DNA from: Bifidobacterium scaligerum
Lineage (GTDB): Bacteria; Actinomycetota; Actinomycetes; Actinomycetales; Bifidobacteriaceae
Assembly: GCF_002802865.1 (NCBI RefSeq)
Contig: NZ_PGLQ01000001.1
Location: forward strand, 650,613-714,612
DNA length: 64,000 nt
Direction: 5' to 3'
A program made the translations under genes and the position numbers. The notes beneath the pieces are model-generated. The model saw only the letters and a program-made list of their open reading frames with translations, was not told the DNA's origin and searched no databases. Shown here piece by piece: positions 37,870-46,508 of this stretch (position 1 is the stretch's first letter; each line of letters begins with the position of its first letter).

Positions 37870-39186
37870 CTATCGATTCAGCGCCGAGACAGCATATACG
37901 GGAAGATAATCCACTTGTCCAACGGTTTTCACGTTTGATTCTGCGAGCACTATGCCTCGCTTCATACCGTAGTTCTCGGTGGCGAGCGCCTTATTCAAAG
38001 CGCTGTGCCGCGTGTAGGTCTTGCCTGATTTCACCTCAATCGGCATCACTGTGCCTCTCGGATGTTCGACAACGAAATCAAGCTCTCCGATCATGTTGTT
38101 CTTGAAATAATACAAGTCGAAGCCGTGCGCCTTCAGCTCCTGCGCCACCACGTTTTCATACAACGATCCGTAGTTGATATCGGTACGATCATTGATAAGG
38201 TCACGAACCACGTCCATGCCGCACATGCAGGTCAACAGACCTATGTCACTGAGAAACAGTTTGAATAGATTCGAACGTTCCGCCAGCATCAACGGGTAAC
38301 GCGGTTCGTCTACGTTGTATACCGGTAACGCAACTCCTGCATCTACCAGCCAAAGGAACTCCTCCTGATAGCGCACATATCGCGCCCCAGATCCCACGCT
38401 CGTTACCTTGAATCGTTTGTTCTGTTGATTGAGCTCGCTGGGAATCAGATCATAGATTCTGCGAACGATCCGAGATTGTCTGATGCTTTCCGTGTATTGC
38501 GAGATATCTTCCCGATAGCGGGAGATGATGTTCTGTTGATATACGCGCAACGACTGCACGTTATGTTCATTTACGAAGTTCGCGACGGCTGCTGGCATCC
38601 CACCGACAATGAGATATTCATGAAATAGTGCAGTCAGTCGCCGATGCACAGCATCGTTGATTTCGCGTTTTTCTTCAATCGCCTCATGCACTTCTGCAAA
38701 AACATTGGACGGCACACCATTCGCCCAACAATATTCCTCGAAATCCAACGGATACATGGTAATCGAATCAAGATATCCCACCGGCACGGATCGAACACTC
38801 TTTAGTTCCACTCCCAGCAACGAACCAGACAGCACGAAGTCATAGTCATCAAACTGGTCCACCAAGAATTTGATCTTGGTCGCTACTTCCTTGCACTGCT
38901 GTATTTCATCGAGAAAGACTAGCGTCTCGCCTTTGACGAGCTCATCATCCGCATACGCCGAAATGGCAAGGAACAGGTCTCTGGCATTATGTGCAGCATT
39001 AACGGCGTCTCTCGCATCCTCATTGTCGATGAAATTCAGTTCGACGACATGCTGATAATTGGCCCTGCCGAATTCTCGGACAAGATGCGTTTTACCGACC
39101 TGCCGTGCACCGTCCACCAGCATGGCCCGCTTAGCGTGATGTTCTTTCCAGAACAACAATTGCGACATGGCTTTTCTTCTTAACAT
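37870..39186 (-). CDS. AAA+ ATPase with DUF4143 C-terminal domain
   Basis: 438-residue protein of the AAA_14-DUF4143 type. Walker A is GARQVGKTHL, Walker B LVFLDEIQQ, followed by SGSLLGVELK and YPLDFEEYCWANG. The C-terminal DUF4143 ends in a nuclease-like ELDFVVEHPRGTVMPIEVKS arrangement (D...E-x-K) as in PD-(D/E)xK folds. Members are widespread and of unknown role, sometimes in defence or mobile contexts. GAGGCGGG precedes the ATG at 39186. Upstream is a remarkable 33-bp-phased array of four 12-mers containing TATAAT on this strand. Confidence 0.88.
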   Translation of the reverse strand: MLRRKAMSQLLFWKEHHAKRAMLVDGARQVGKTHLVREFGRANYQHVVELNFIDNEDARDAVNAAHNARDLFLAISAYADDELVKGETLVFLDEIQQCKEVATKIKFLVDQFDDYDFVLSGSLLGVELKSVRSVPVGYLDSITMYPLDFEEYCWANGVPSNVFAEVHEAIEEKREINDAVHRRLTALFHEYLIVGGMPAAVANFVNEHNVQSLRVYQQNIISRYREDISQYTESIRQSRIVRRIYDLIPSELNQQNKRFKVTSVGSGARYVRYQEEFLWLVDAGVALPVYNVDEPRYPLMLAERSNLFKLFLSDIGLLTCMCGMDVVRDLINDRTDINYGSLYENVVAQELKAHGFDLYYFKNNMIGELDFVVEHPRGTVMPIEVKSGKTYTRHSALNKALATENYGMKRGIVLAESNVKTVGQVDYLPVYAVSALNR

Positions 39187-39208
39187 GACACCCGCCTCAA
39201 TTTGAGTA

Positions 39209-39319
39209 TGCACATTACAGAGTAGTTCTGATACCAGCTAAAGAACATTATAGAATGTGTTTGTGCTTATGAATTGCACATTATAGGCATAATCAACATC
39301 ATGAATGTGCACATTATAG
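39209..39319 (-). repeat. Four 12-bp direct repeats at exact 33-bp spacing upstream of the DUF4143 ATPase
   Basis: On the plus strand TGCACATTATAG or close variants start at 39209 (TGCACATTACAG), 39242 (AGAACATTATAG), 39275 and 39308 (both exact). The step is 33 bp each time while the 21-bp spacers are unrelated. Read on the minus strand each is CTATAATGTGCA and holds the -10 consensus TATAAT (one variant). The array ends 23 bp upstream of the ATPase start. Confidence 0.85.
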
Positions 39320-39436
39320 AAACAATTGATGCATTCATAATCAATCAATCACATTCCGGCATATGTCGTAACGGAGACTACAGATGAGCGTAAGAACGCA
39401 AAAAGACTGATATCACGCTCGCACCAACATGTCTGA

Positions 39437-40051
39437 CTACATTCCTTCCGGAATGCGCTTATCGCGCCAATAATATTCCTGATCATGCTCGTTGATTTCA
39501 CGCAGCACTCGGCACGGGCTGCCGATCGCCACCGAGTTGGCAGGAATGTCTTTGGTCACCAGACTGCACGCACCGATGACGGAATTGTCTCCGATGGTGA
39601 CGCCCGGCAGCACGGTGACGTTCGCTCCGATCCACACGTTGCGCCCAATATGAATCGGCTCCGAGAACTGTGCCAGCTTTTCGCGCAGGTCAGGGCGAAT
39701 CGGGTGGCCGGTGGTGACGAGCGTGACGTTCGGACCAATCATTGTATGGTCGCCGACGAAGATCTCGCCATCGTCCACGAGCGTCAGATTGAAGTTCACG
39801 TACACGAAACTGCCCAAATGGGTCGAGCAACCCCAGTTGGCGTGAAACGGCGGCTCAATCCAAGTACGCTCCCCCATCTCGGCGAAGTATTCATGCAACA
39901 GCTGATTTCTTTCCGGCGAGGTAGCTGGCAATTCATTGGTTTTACGCAGCATATCCCGCTGCTCCTGCTGAGCGGCATCCATCAGTTCACTGTTCCACAA
40001 ATACACCTCGCGTGAGTGCAGCACATCCAAGACTTCCTGCGGCACGTTCAT
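39437..40051 (-). CDS. Sugar O-acetyltransferase (maltose/galactoside acetyltransferase family)
   Basis: 204-residue left-handed beta-helix acetyltransferase like Maa/LacA/NodL. An N-terminal helical domain (DAAQQEQRDMLRKTNELPAT) precedes hexapeptide repeats (IFVGDHTMIGPNVTLVTTGH, HIGRNVWIGANVTVLPGVTI, GDNSVIGACSLVTKDIP). The catalytic histidine lies in TTGHPI. Acetyl-CoA is the donor; the sugar acceptor is undetermined. Stand-alone gene. Confidence 0.92.
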   Translation of the reverse strand: MNVPQEVLDVLHSREVYLWNSELMDAAQQEQRDMLRKTNELPATSPERNQLLHEYFAEMGERTWIEPPFHANWGCSTHLGSFVYVNFNLTLVDDGEIFVGDHTMIGPNVTLVTTGHPIRPDLREKLAQFSEPIHIGRNVWIGANVTVLPGVTIGDNSVIGACSLVTKDIPANSVAIGSPCRVLREINEHDQEYYWRDKRIPEGM

Positions 40052-40668
40052 ACGATTGCCCCCCCTGCTTCATTGCGATTATTGAGTCTATATCCGAATC
40101 CTCTATGGCTCGGATTTCTCTTCATGATAGCCGAGTGGCACACGCAACATCTTCAGACTGCGCCATCGGGTCAATTCGAACAAATATCCACATAGATATA
40201 GAACATATGTTCCATACCTATGGAAACGACTGACTGTACGGAAGTTGAGGTGGACGGCATGGCTTGGAGATTAATCACGTACGCATGCGGACATCAAGAA
40301 TGCATCAATGTGGACGCCCATACGTAATCGTGGAGCAGCACGTACGCAAGGCGGAGCAATCACCATGCGCGGCATGCATCGGCAATGCCAGCCGGCAGGA
40401 CAACAGAATGGATGGTTTCTGCGCATTATGGGGCAGCAAAACGCAATGCGGCCGAGCCGAACCGATTCGTCGGCGAGCGCTCAACCAAGTGGATGTTCTT
40501 GCCGCCCACACCCGCTTCGAGAACCGCGACGCCTTCGCCGAACTACACAAACAGGTGCTCCACCGCGACGCGGCCGACTGGCGGATCGAACACAAAAACG
40601 ATGCCATCAGCATCCTCGCACAGGATATTGAACTGTAGAGTTATGAGAAGCATATCCCCGCCGACTAC
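40052..40668. other. 617-bp region without a recognised gene
   Basis: A plus-strand open frame at 40264-40638 (124 codons) shows no recognisable domain; its last third (AFAELHKQVLHRDAADWRIE) looks protein-like and could be the remnant of an unidentified gene interrupted by the insertion sequence that follows. Otherwise only the palindromes at 40201-40225 stand out. Confidence 0.35.
40201..40225. promoter_or_regulatory. Overlapping palindromes upstream of the acetyltransferase
   Basis: GAACATATGTTC (40201-40212) is a perfect 12-bp palindrome, and TTCCATA-CC-TATGGAA (40210-40225) overlaps it. They lie about 150 bp upstream of the acetyltransferase start and may be operators, but no regulator gene is adjacent. 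Confidence 0.35.
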
Positions 40669-40951
40669 GTGGGCCTGACCAGTCTCAGCGTGAGCATCCT
40701 GCTCGGCGTCATCGGCAACGCCGTCACCGAGCAGGTGTTCGGCCATCTCAAGGACGAGTTCTACACCGGCCGCGAGTTCACTTCCTTCGAGGAATTCAAG
40801 GCCGGATTGGACGCATACATCGTCCACTGGAACACCAAACGAAGGCAGGAACGACTTGAGGGACACACCCCGGAGGAATTCCGGAGCATGTCCCTCACAG
40901 CCTGATCAGGTACCCTGAATAAACCACGTCCAACTTTCGGGGCGCAGTTCA
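40669..40951 (+). mobile_element. IS3-family insertion sequence remnant (3' end)
   Basis: The plus strand encodes the last part of an IS3-type OrfB transposase: GNAVTEQVFGHLKDEFY, FEEFKAGLDAYIVHWNTKRR and LEGHTPEEFRSMSL, ending at 40905. It includes the final catalytic glutamate region, but the upstream DDE residues are missing and the sequence before GNAV is degenerate. A typical IS3 right inverted repeat (GTCCAACTTTCGGGGCGCAG, continuing TTCA) follows at 40928-40951. No left repeat is seen, so the element is truncated and immobile. Confidence 0.85.
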
Positions 40952-41014
40952 TTCTTCGGCGGGTTGGCGGAATTGGACCGATGCCGGTATTTTTCGGAAA
41001 ATAGGCCGGTGTTG

Positions 41015-42031
41015 TTAGTTCCATCCTCCGACGAGTTCGAGGCAGCAGTGGCCCGTTACCGAGTGTCCTCGGTAGGTGCCGACCACTTGGCTTGCGCCTT
41101 CGTATTTGCGCCCTGAGGGGTTCGGCGAAGCGATTTCCTGTTCGTCCATGATGGATGTGACGGTGAGTCTCGCTTCCCATTCAGGGATGGAGATGGTCCA
41201 TCCGGTTGGGTATTTCATGCCGGTCACAGGACTTTCCCACACGTTGAAGGAGTCGCCGACCATCGGATCCACGCCGGCGGAAGATTGGGTGCCGTCCTCA
41301 TGCAGGACGCTGGCCCAACAATGTTCGCTGCCCGTGGCCAGTTCGGTTACACCCCATAGGCTGATCACGTCGGGATCGTTATCGAAGCAGAGGTTCATCC
41401 ACAGCCATTTGCAGTTGTAGCCGTCCTTGAGGCTTCTGCCTTTGGGCATGCCGGCGAACTGACGGTCCATCCATACCATTCCCTCCACCTCGTGGCGCTG
41501 GCCGTCGAGAGTGATGACGCCTTTGGCAGCCATGTGCGGGAACGAGTATTGGTAGTTGGCCACTCCGGCGATCTGGAAGTAGCCGGTACCGAGACTGTAG
41601 AGTGGATATCCGGTGCCGTGCAGGTCGAGGTAGATGGATCCGTCCGGCATGGCCGATGCGATGCGCATGTTGTCGAGGTCGCCTTCGATGACGTCCTTGT
41701 CGGTGTGGATGTGCAGTCCCTGGCCTGCGACCTGTCCTTGCCTGACCTTGTAAAAGCGGTCTTCGTGACGGTAGATGCGTCCGGTCTCATCGGTGATGGA
41801 CAGCACGCTGTTGATCATGCGCACCGGCAGGTATTTGGAGAACTGCAGGACGCTGACGTGGTACATGAAGTCAAGGGTGTGGCCGCCCGTCTCGAAATGA
41901 CCGACCCAGAACCATGAGTTGCCGACTTTGTCGGTGCGTATGAATGTGTCTTGGATGGGATCCACCAGCGGTTCGGTGCCGTGGTGGAAGGTACGGATGT
42001 TGTGGGTCAGCGAGTTGTTCGTGGTGTTCAT
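41015..42031 (-). CDS. AttH/CrtC-like lipocalin-fold protein
   Basis: 338-residue protein resembling the AttH / hydroxyneurosporene synthase (CrtC) family, a double lipocalin-like barrel. Typical elements are NSWFWVGHFETGG near the N-terminus, SFPHMAAKGVITLDGQRHEV, and GMVWMDRQFAGMP, in which the catalytic-like MDRQ aspartate is kept. No signal peptide. It lies 51 bp after a DHA2-type exporter gene in the same direction, suggesting processing or binding of a hydrophobic compound handled by that exporter; this is inference from context. The product is unlikely to act on carotenoids, since no carotenoid genes are present here. Confidence 0.75.
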   Translation of the reverse strand: MNTTNNSLTHNIRTFHHGTEPLVDPIQDTFIRTDKVGNSWFWVGHFETGGHTLDFMYHVSVLQFSKYLPVRMINSVLSITDETGRIYRHEDRFYKVRQGQVAGQGLHIHTDKDVIEGDLDNMRIASAMPDGSIYLDLHGTGYPLYSLGTGYFQIAGVANYQYSFPHMAAKGVITLDGQRHEVEGMVWMDRQFAGMPKGRSLKDGYNCKWLWMNLCFDNDPDVISLWGVTELATGSEHCWASVLHEDGTQSSAGVDPMVGDSFNVWESPVTGMKYPTGWTISIPEWEARLTVTSIMDEQEIASPNPSGRKYEGASQVVGTYRGHSVTGHCCLELVGGWN

Positions 42032-42082
42032 CATGTCTCGTTTCGTTTTGGTTCCGTGTCTGTTGATGCGTTGTCGGTTCGG

Positions 42083-43495
42083 TCACTGTCCGACGAGAGT
42101 CCGTTTCGTCGTGCCTCGGTGCGTTCGAGTCGCCAGAAGCGCTGTGACGAGGGCGGCCGCGAGGATGACCGCGATGGCGGCGAATGCCAGCGTCGAGCCG
42201 AGTATGGATTGCGCGTGTCCGGTGGCGGTGGGCGCGAGGGTGGTGGACAGCGCGGAGATGGATACGATGAGGGCTGTGCCCATCGAGGAGGCGATCTGTC
42301 CGACGGTGTTGGTCACGCTTTGCGCGTGCCCGATGTTTTCGTTGTCGAGTGCGTTGATGCCCCAGGTGTTCACCGGGGTCATGGCGAACATGAGTCCCGC
42401 GTAGAGCACGGTATAGGCGCATGCCGTGAGGATGACCGAGGCGTCCGCGCCGAGCAGAGCCATGAGCACGCCGCCGATGGTCATGACCGTCAGGCCGGGC
42501 AGGGCGACCTTGCGGATGCCGTATTTGTCGAACATGCGGCCTGAGACGATACCGCAGCATGCGCCGATGAGGGCGCCGGGAAGCATGGCGAGCCCGCTGG
42601 CGGTGGCGGATGCGCCGAGCACGGTCTGGATGAACATCGGCACCATGACGTTGCAACCCATGAGGGCCGCCTGCATGCATGCCACGATGATCACCGAATG
42701 CGCGTAGGTGCGGTTGGCGAGGATTCCGACGCGCAGCATCGGTTCCTTTGTCTTGAGCTGTCGGCGCACGAACACGGCCACGAGCAGCACGCCGACGACG
42801 ATCAGCGAGACGGTGAGCATCATGTTGCTGGTGGACGTGAACGTGGACAGCCCGTACAACAGGCATGCCAGACCGACCGAGGAGAACAGCACGGAGACAA
42901 GGTCGAACGCACCCGGTTGGAAGCCGTCGAAGTTACGCAGGTAGACGGCGGCCAACGCGATGACGATCAGCGAGACTGCCGCCATGATGACGAACAGCGT
43001 GCGCCAGCCGAACGAGTCGATGATCACGCCGGAGACGGACGGGCCGAGCGCCGGGGCGAAACCGACGACGAGTCCTGTGATGCCCATTGCCGTACCGCGG
43101 CTTTCCTTGGGGAACACGAGCAGGATCACCGCGGTGACCATCGGCATGATCGCGCCGGTGCACAGGGCCTGCAGCACCCGGCCGACCATGAGCAGGGGGA
43201 AGGTCGACGCGAATGCGGCGACGAGACTGCCGGCCGCGAACAATGATATGCATCCAATGAACAGTCTGCGGGTGGAGAAGCGCCCCATGAGGAACGCTGC
43301 GAGCGGGATGACCATCGCCTCGACCAGAGAATAGCCGCTGGACAGCCACTGAACGGTGGTGGAATCCACCCCGAGGTCCTTCATGATGGACGGCAGCGCC
43401 GGCGTGACCACCGACATGTTGAGCACGGCCAGCAATGTGCCCATGAGCAGCACGATGACCATGATCCATTGTTTTCTGTTGATGCCAAGTTTCAC
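42083..43495 (-). CDS. MFS multidrug exporter, DHA2 (EmrB/QacA) family
   Basis: Fourteen-helix drug:H+ antiporter type, about 470 residues. Motif A-like LMGRFSTRRLFIG and motif C-like GLVVGFAPALGPSVSGVI are present, plus the DHA2 opening NMSVVTPALPSIMKDLG and WLSSGYSLVEAMVIPL. The likely start is GTG at 43495, with GGAG seven bases before; longer frames have no site. It is transcribed with the AttH-like gene and divergent from a TetR-type regulator across a 14-bp-arm palindrome. Confidence 0.92.
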   Translation of the reverse strand: MKLGINRKQWIMVIVLLMGTLLAVLNMSVVTPALPSIMKDLGVDSTTVQWLSSGYSLVEAMVIPLAAFLMGRFSTRRLFIGCISLFAAGSLVAAFASTFPLLMVGRVLQALCTGAIMPMVTAVILLVFPKESRGTAMGITGLVVGFAPALGPSVSGVIIDSFGWRTLFVIMAAVSLIVIALAAVYLRNFDGFQPGAFDLVSVLFSSVGLACLLYGLSTFTSTSNMMLTVSLIVVGVLLVAVFVRRQLKTKEPMLRVGILANRTYAHSVIIVACMQAALMGCNVMVPMFIQTVLGASATASGLAMLPGALIGACCGIVSGRMFDKYGIRKVALPGLTVMTIGGVLMALLGADASVILTACAYTVLYAGLMFAMTPVNTWGINALDNENIGHAQSVTNTVGQIASSMGTALIVSISALSTTLAPTATGHAQSILGSTLAFAAIAVILAAALVTALLATRTHRGTTKRTLVGQ

Positions 43496-43594
43496 AATAA
43501 CACTCCGATAAACAATAGTCATTGATTATTCAACGAGCATCAATTATTATCGAAACGCAACGGATGACAACCACTGATATGCGACATTTCTCGC

Positions 43595-43626
43595 TTATTC
43601 GACGATTCGCCTGAATCGTCGAATAA
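43595..43626. promoter_or_regulatory. 32-bp palindromic operator between exporter and TetR-type gene
   Basis: TTATTCGACGATTC and GAATCGTCGAATAA are perfect 14-bp arms around a GCCT centre. Position between the divergent MFS exporter and TetR-type regulator fits an operator controlling both. Confidence 0.75.
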
Positions 43627-43682
43627 CACGCGGCTTATGGACGGAGCAGGAATGACGCTACCAGCAGGACGAAAGGAGCATG

Positions 43683-44225
43683 GTGACCGATCTGCGCATC
43701 GTCAAAACCCGCAAGGCAATCCGCGAGGCGTTTCTACGCCTACGGGCATCAGGAGTTCCGGTCTCGAAGGTCAAGGTCAAGGACATCTGCGACCTTGCGC
43801 TCGTCAACCCGAGCACGTTCTACAAGCATTACCTCGACGTATACGACCTCAACGACAAGCTTGAGGACGAGACCATCGACGCGATGCTGGAGCATTACCC
43901 CGACAAGGACAAGATCCTGTCCGATCCACCCGCATTCCTCAATGGCTGGAGACCGGCCATCGACAGCCAGATCGACGATCTGCGCGTCCTGTTCGCAGGC
44001 CGCCCTGAAGCCATGTTCCGCAAAATCGAATCGATGCTCGTCGAACGTTACTCCGCCCGAGCAGTGAACGAGCGCGAGCGCATCGCCGCCGTCTTCTCCA
44101 TCGCCGGGGCCCTCCACTCGCTTGGCCTGCTCAAGCTGGAAGGCGGACAAAGCGACGACGAGATCATCGCGGCGGTCGTCGAAAACCTCAACGCCATCGC
44201 CGCTCGGATCCCCGACGGACGATAA
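43683..44225 (+). CDS. TetR/AcrR-like transcriptional regulator
   Basis: About 180 residues. The N-terminal TetR HTH reads VKTRKAIREAFLRLRASGVP-VSKVKVKDICDLALVNPSTFYKHYLDVYDL, in which the recognition helix STFYKHY is typical. The C-terminal ligand domain is unlike known subfamilies. GTG 43683 (four bases after GGAG) or ATG 43680 may be used. Divergent from the DHA2 exporter, presumably its repressor through the palindrome at 43595-43626. Confidence 0.88.
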   Translation: MTDLRIVKTRKAIREAFLRLRASGVPVSKVKVKDICDLALVNPSTFYKHYLDVYDLNDKLEDETIDAMLEHYPDKDKILSDPPAFLNGWRPAIDSQIDDLRVLFAGRPEAMFRKIESMLVERYSARAVNERERIAAVFSIAGALHSLGLLKLEGGQSDDEIIAAVVENLNAIAARIPDGR

Positions 44226-44292
44226 CGAACATCCCCTATACGAATCAACGGCATCATCACACGGATACTCTTTAATCATCTAGTCAATCATC

Positions 44293-45540
44293 ATGGAACA
44301 GATAACAGAACATCATCCCATCCCATCGTCGGCATCGCGATTCGCCGCATCGATACTGACCGCGCTGGTCTTCGTTGTCGCACTGAATCTGCGAGCTCCG
44401 CTCACATCCGTCGGCCCGCTGCTGCCACGGATAGGGGCGTCCGAACATCTCAACGCGACGATGCAGGGCCTGCTCGGCTCGTTGCCCATCCTCGCGTTCG
44501 CCGTCGTCTCCCCGATGGTGCACCGGGCCGCCGAACGCCTCGGCATCGAACGCACCGTGCTGGCCGCAATGGCGTTCCTGACGCTCGGCATCGTGATCCG
44601 TTCGGCATGTGGCACCATCGGATTGTGGGTCGGCACGCTCGTCATCGGTTGCTCGATCGCGGTGGGCAACGTTCTGGTGCCGGCCATAGTCAAACGCGAT
44701 TACCCCGGTCACACATCACTTGCCACCGGCATATACTCCGCATGCATGACCGGTATGGCCGCGTTCGCCTCGGCTGTGACATTGCCCCTGTCCGATGCAA
44801 TCGGGTGGCGGGGCACGCTCGGCATCTGGGCCATTCCCGCCGGAATCGTCACGCTGCTGTGGTTATGGCGTTCACGGGCGAATGCGCAAAGGACGAACCC
44901 GGCTGCGAAGACCGCCGCCGATGCGCAGCCCCGCAGCCGACAGAGTACGGCATCGGAGACCCGACTCCGCGTCTCCATGTGGAAAAGGCCGGAGGCATGG
45001 GCCGTCACCCTGTTCATGGGGCTGCAATCTGTGAACTATTACGTGTGCGTCACCTGGCTGCCCACCATCGAGGTCTCCTTCGGCGTGCCCGCCGACCGGA
45101 CCGGCTGGCATCTGGCGGTCTTCCAGCTCGTCGGTATCGTCATGGGACTGCTCATCCCCGTACTGTTGAAGGGCGACAGCCAGGTCGCCGCCGTTGTCGT
45201 CGCCAGCGTGCCATTGGCCATCGGTGCGCTCGGACTGGCATTCGCACCGCAGCTCGATCTGCTGTGGATCATCGTCGCCAGCATCGGCTCGGGATGCTCT
45301 CTGGTCGTGGCACTCTCATTGATCGGATTGAAGACCTCGACCACCGAGGAGACGACGCAACTGTCGGGCATGGCTCAATGCGTCGGATACCTGCTCGCCG
45401 CAGTCGGTCCCACATTGGCCGGAACGATCTACGACATCACCTCGGGATGGCGGACGGTGCTCATCATGCTGGCCATACTAGCCGTCGCGCAGACCGCCAT
45501 CGGCATCATCATCGGACGGAATAAGGAAGCGGGGCGATGA
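44293..45540 (+). CDS. MFS transporter, CynX/NimT-like family
   Basis: Twelve-helix MFS protein of 415 residues with the CynX/NimT opening ALNLRAPLTSVGPLLPRI, then GLLGSLPILAFAVVSPMV and GIYSACMTGMAAFASAVTLP. CynX is a cyanate transporter and NimT a 2-nitroimidazole transporter; substrate here unknown. Its stop overlaps the ABC ATPase start (ATGA), so the two are coupled. A 40-residue polar loop sits between the two six-helix halves. Confidence 0.87.
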   Translation: MEQITEHHPIPSSASRFAASILTALVFVVALNLRAPLTSVGPLLPRIGASEHLNATMQGLLGSLPILAFAVVSPMVHRAAERLGIERTVLAAMAFLTLGIVIRSACGTIGLWVGTLVIGCSIAVGNVLVPAIVKRDYPGHTSLATGIYSACMTGMAAFASAVTLPLSDAIGWRGTLGIWAIPAGIVTLLWLWRSRANAQRTNPAAKTAADAQPRSRQSTASETRLRVSMWKRPEAWAVTLFMGLQSVNYYVCVTWLPTIEVSFGVPADRTGWHLAVFQLVGIVMGLLIPVLLKGDSQVAAVVVASVPLAIGALGLAFAPQLDLLWIIVASIGSGCSLVVALSLIGLKTSTTEETTQLSGMAQCVGYLLAAVGPTLAGTIYDITSGWRTVLIMLAILAVAQTAIGIIIGRNKEAGR

Positions 45541-46424
45541 CCATACTCGGCGAAACACCCTACGACGCAATGGTACTAGCCAGGTCGGTGGGCTACTATC
45601 GCAATCGGCGGCTGATCCTTGCCGGCGTAAACCTCACCATTGCCACCGGCGGACGATGGGTGCTGTTCGGGCCGAACGGAGTGGGAAAATCCACACTGCT
45701 GGAAATGATCGCGATGCGCGCCTACCCCAACGTCGGCGAACTGCGCGTCTTCGGGGACCGAACAGTCGCGGGCTCGGACCCGGAGCGCCGTCGCACCCGC
45801 GTGGCCATCGTCTCGGCAGCGTTCGGGCACAACATCGGGTCGGGAATGAACCCGCTCACGGTCGTCGCCTCGGGGATTCCACGAGGAACGAAGGATTCGG
45901 CTGACGAGGCATACGAGAAGGCGTACGCAATGATGCGCCGGCTCGGCATCGCATATCTGGCCGGCAAACAGTGGCGCAACCTGTCCGAAGGCGAACGCAC
46001 GAGGGTGATGATCTCCCGCGCGCTCGTCTCGCCGGCGGATCTCCTAATCTTCGATGAACCGACCACCGGCCTTGATCTGGGTGGCCGCGAAACGGTATTG
46101 CGAGAACTGTCGGCGCTGGCCTCGCGAAGAGACGAGCGCACGATGCTGCTCGTCACGCATCAGGTGGAAGACATCCCCGCCGGATTCGACCATATCGCGA
46201 TGATGGGCCGAATGATGGAACACGAGTGCATGACATACCTCGACACGCATCCGCGCATCTACGCCACACTTGACGGCAACACGACACCGGGAACCATCAC
46301 ATTCACCGGGCCACTTGACGAAGGACTTACCGACGAACGTCTCGAATCGATATTCGGCGTCCCGCTACACGTAGAGCGAACCGGGCAGCGATGGAGAGCC
46401 TCGCACCGGCTGCGTTTCGCATGA
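45537..46424 (+). CDS. Stand-alone ABC transporter ATPase
   Basis: 295-residue single ATPase domain. Walker A GPNGVGKSTLLEM, signature NLSEGERTRVMISRAL, Walker B LLIFDEPTTGLDL and switch histidine in LLVTHQVEDI are all intact. No permease is encoded next to it; it is translationally coupled to an MFS gene, an unusual pairing. It resembles single-domain ATPases related to molybdate or iron importers. It may serve a permease elsewhere or have a non-transport function. Confidence 0.88.
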   Translation: MTILGETPYDAMVLARSVGYYRNRRLILAGVNLTIATGGRWVLFGPNGVGKSTLLEMIAMRAYPNVGELRVFGDRTVAGSDPERRRTRVAIVSAAFGHNIGSGMNPLTVVASGIPRGTKDSADEAYEKAYAMMRRLGIAYLAGKQWRNLSEGERTRVMISRALVSPADLLIFDEPTTGLDLGGRETVLRELSALASRRDERTMLLVTHQVEDIPAGFDHIAMMGRMMEHECMTYLDTHPRIYATLDGNTTPGTITFTGPLDEGLTDERLESIFGVPLHVERTGQRWRASHRLRFA

Positions 46425-46446
46425 GCGGTCCGAATGAACGCCTCGT

Positions 46447-46508
46447 CGTCGGTTCCAGTGCTCCTCAGTCATTATGCCGCATCCGACTGGGGAGCACTGG
46501 AACCGACG
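46447..46508. terminator. Long imperfect hairpin, likely terminator
   Basis: Arms 46447-46470 and 46485-46508 pair over 24 bp with one mismatch (core GGTTCCAGTGCTCC), around a 14-nt loop, 23 bp after the ABC ATPase stop. No U-run follows, so a structural or insertion-related role is also possible. Confidence 0.5.

Noticed and set aside
39209..39319. Possible CRISPR array
   Set aside because: Repeats are only 12 bp with 21-bp spacers, there are no cas genes, and each repeat contains a promoter-like hexamer.
40264..40638. 124-codon open frame before the IS remnant as a real gene
   Set aside because: No ribosome-binding site or recognisable domain; kept only as part of a region without a supported gene.
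41871..42866. Minus-strand open frame rich in His and Arg
   Set aside because: Out-of-frame shadow of the DHA2 exporter; composition is typical of a GC-rich alternate frame.
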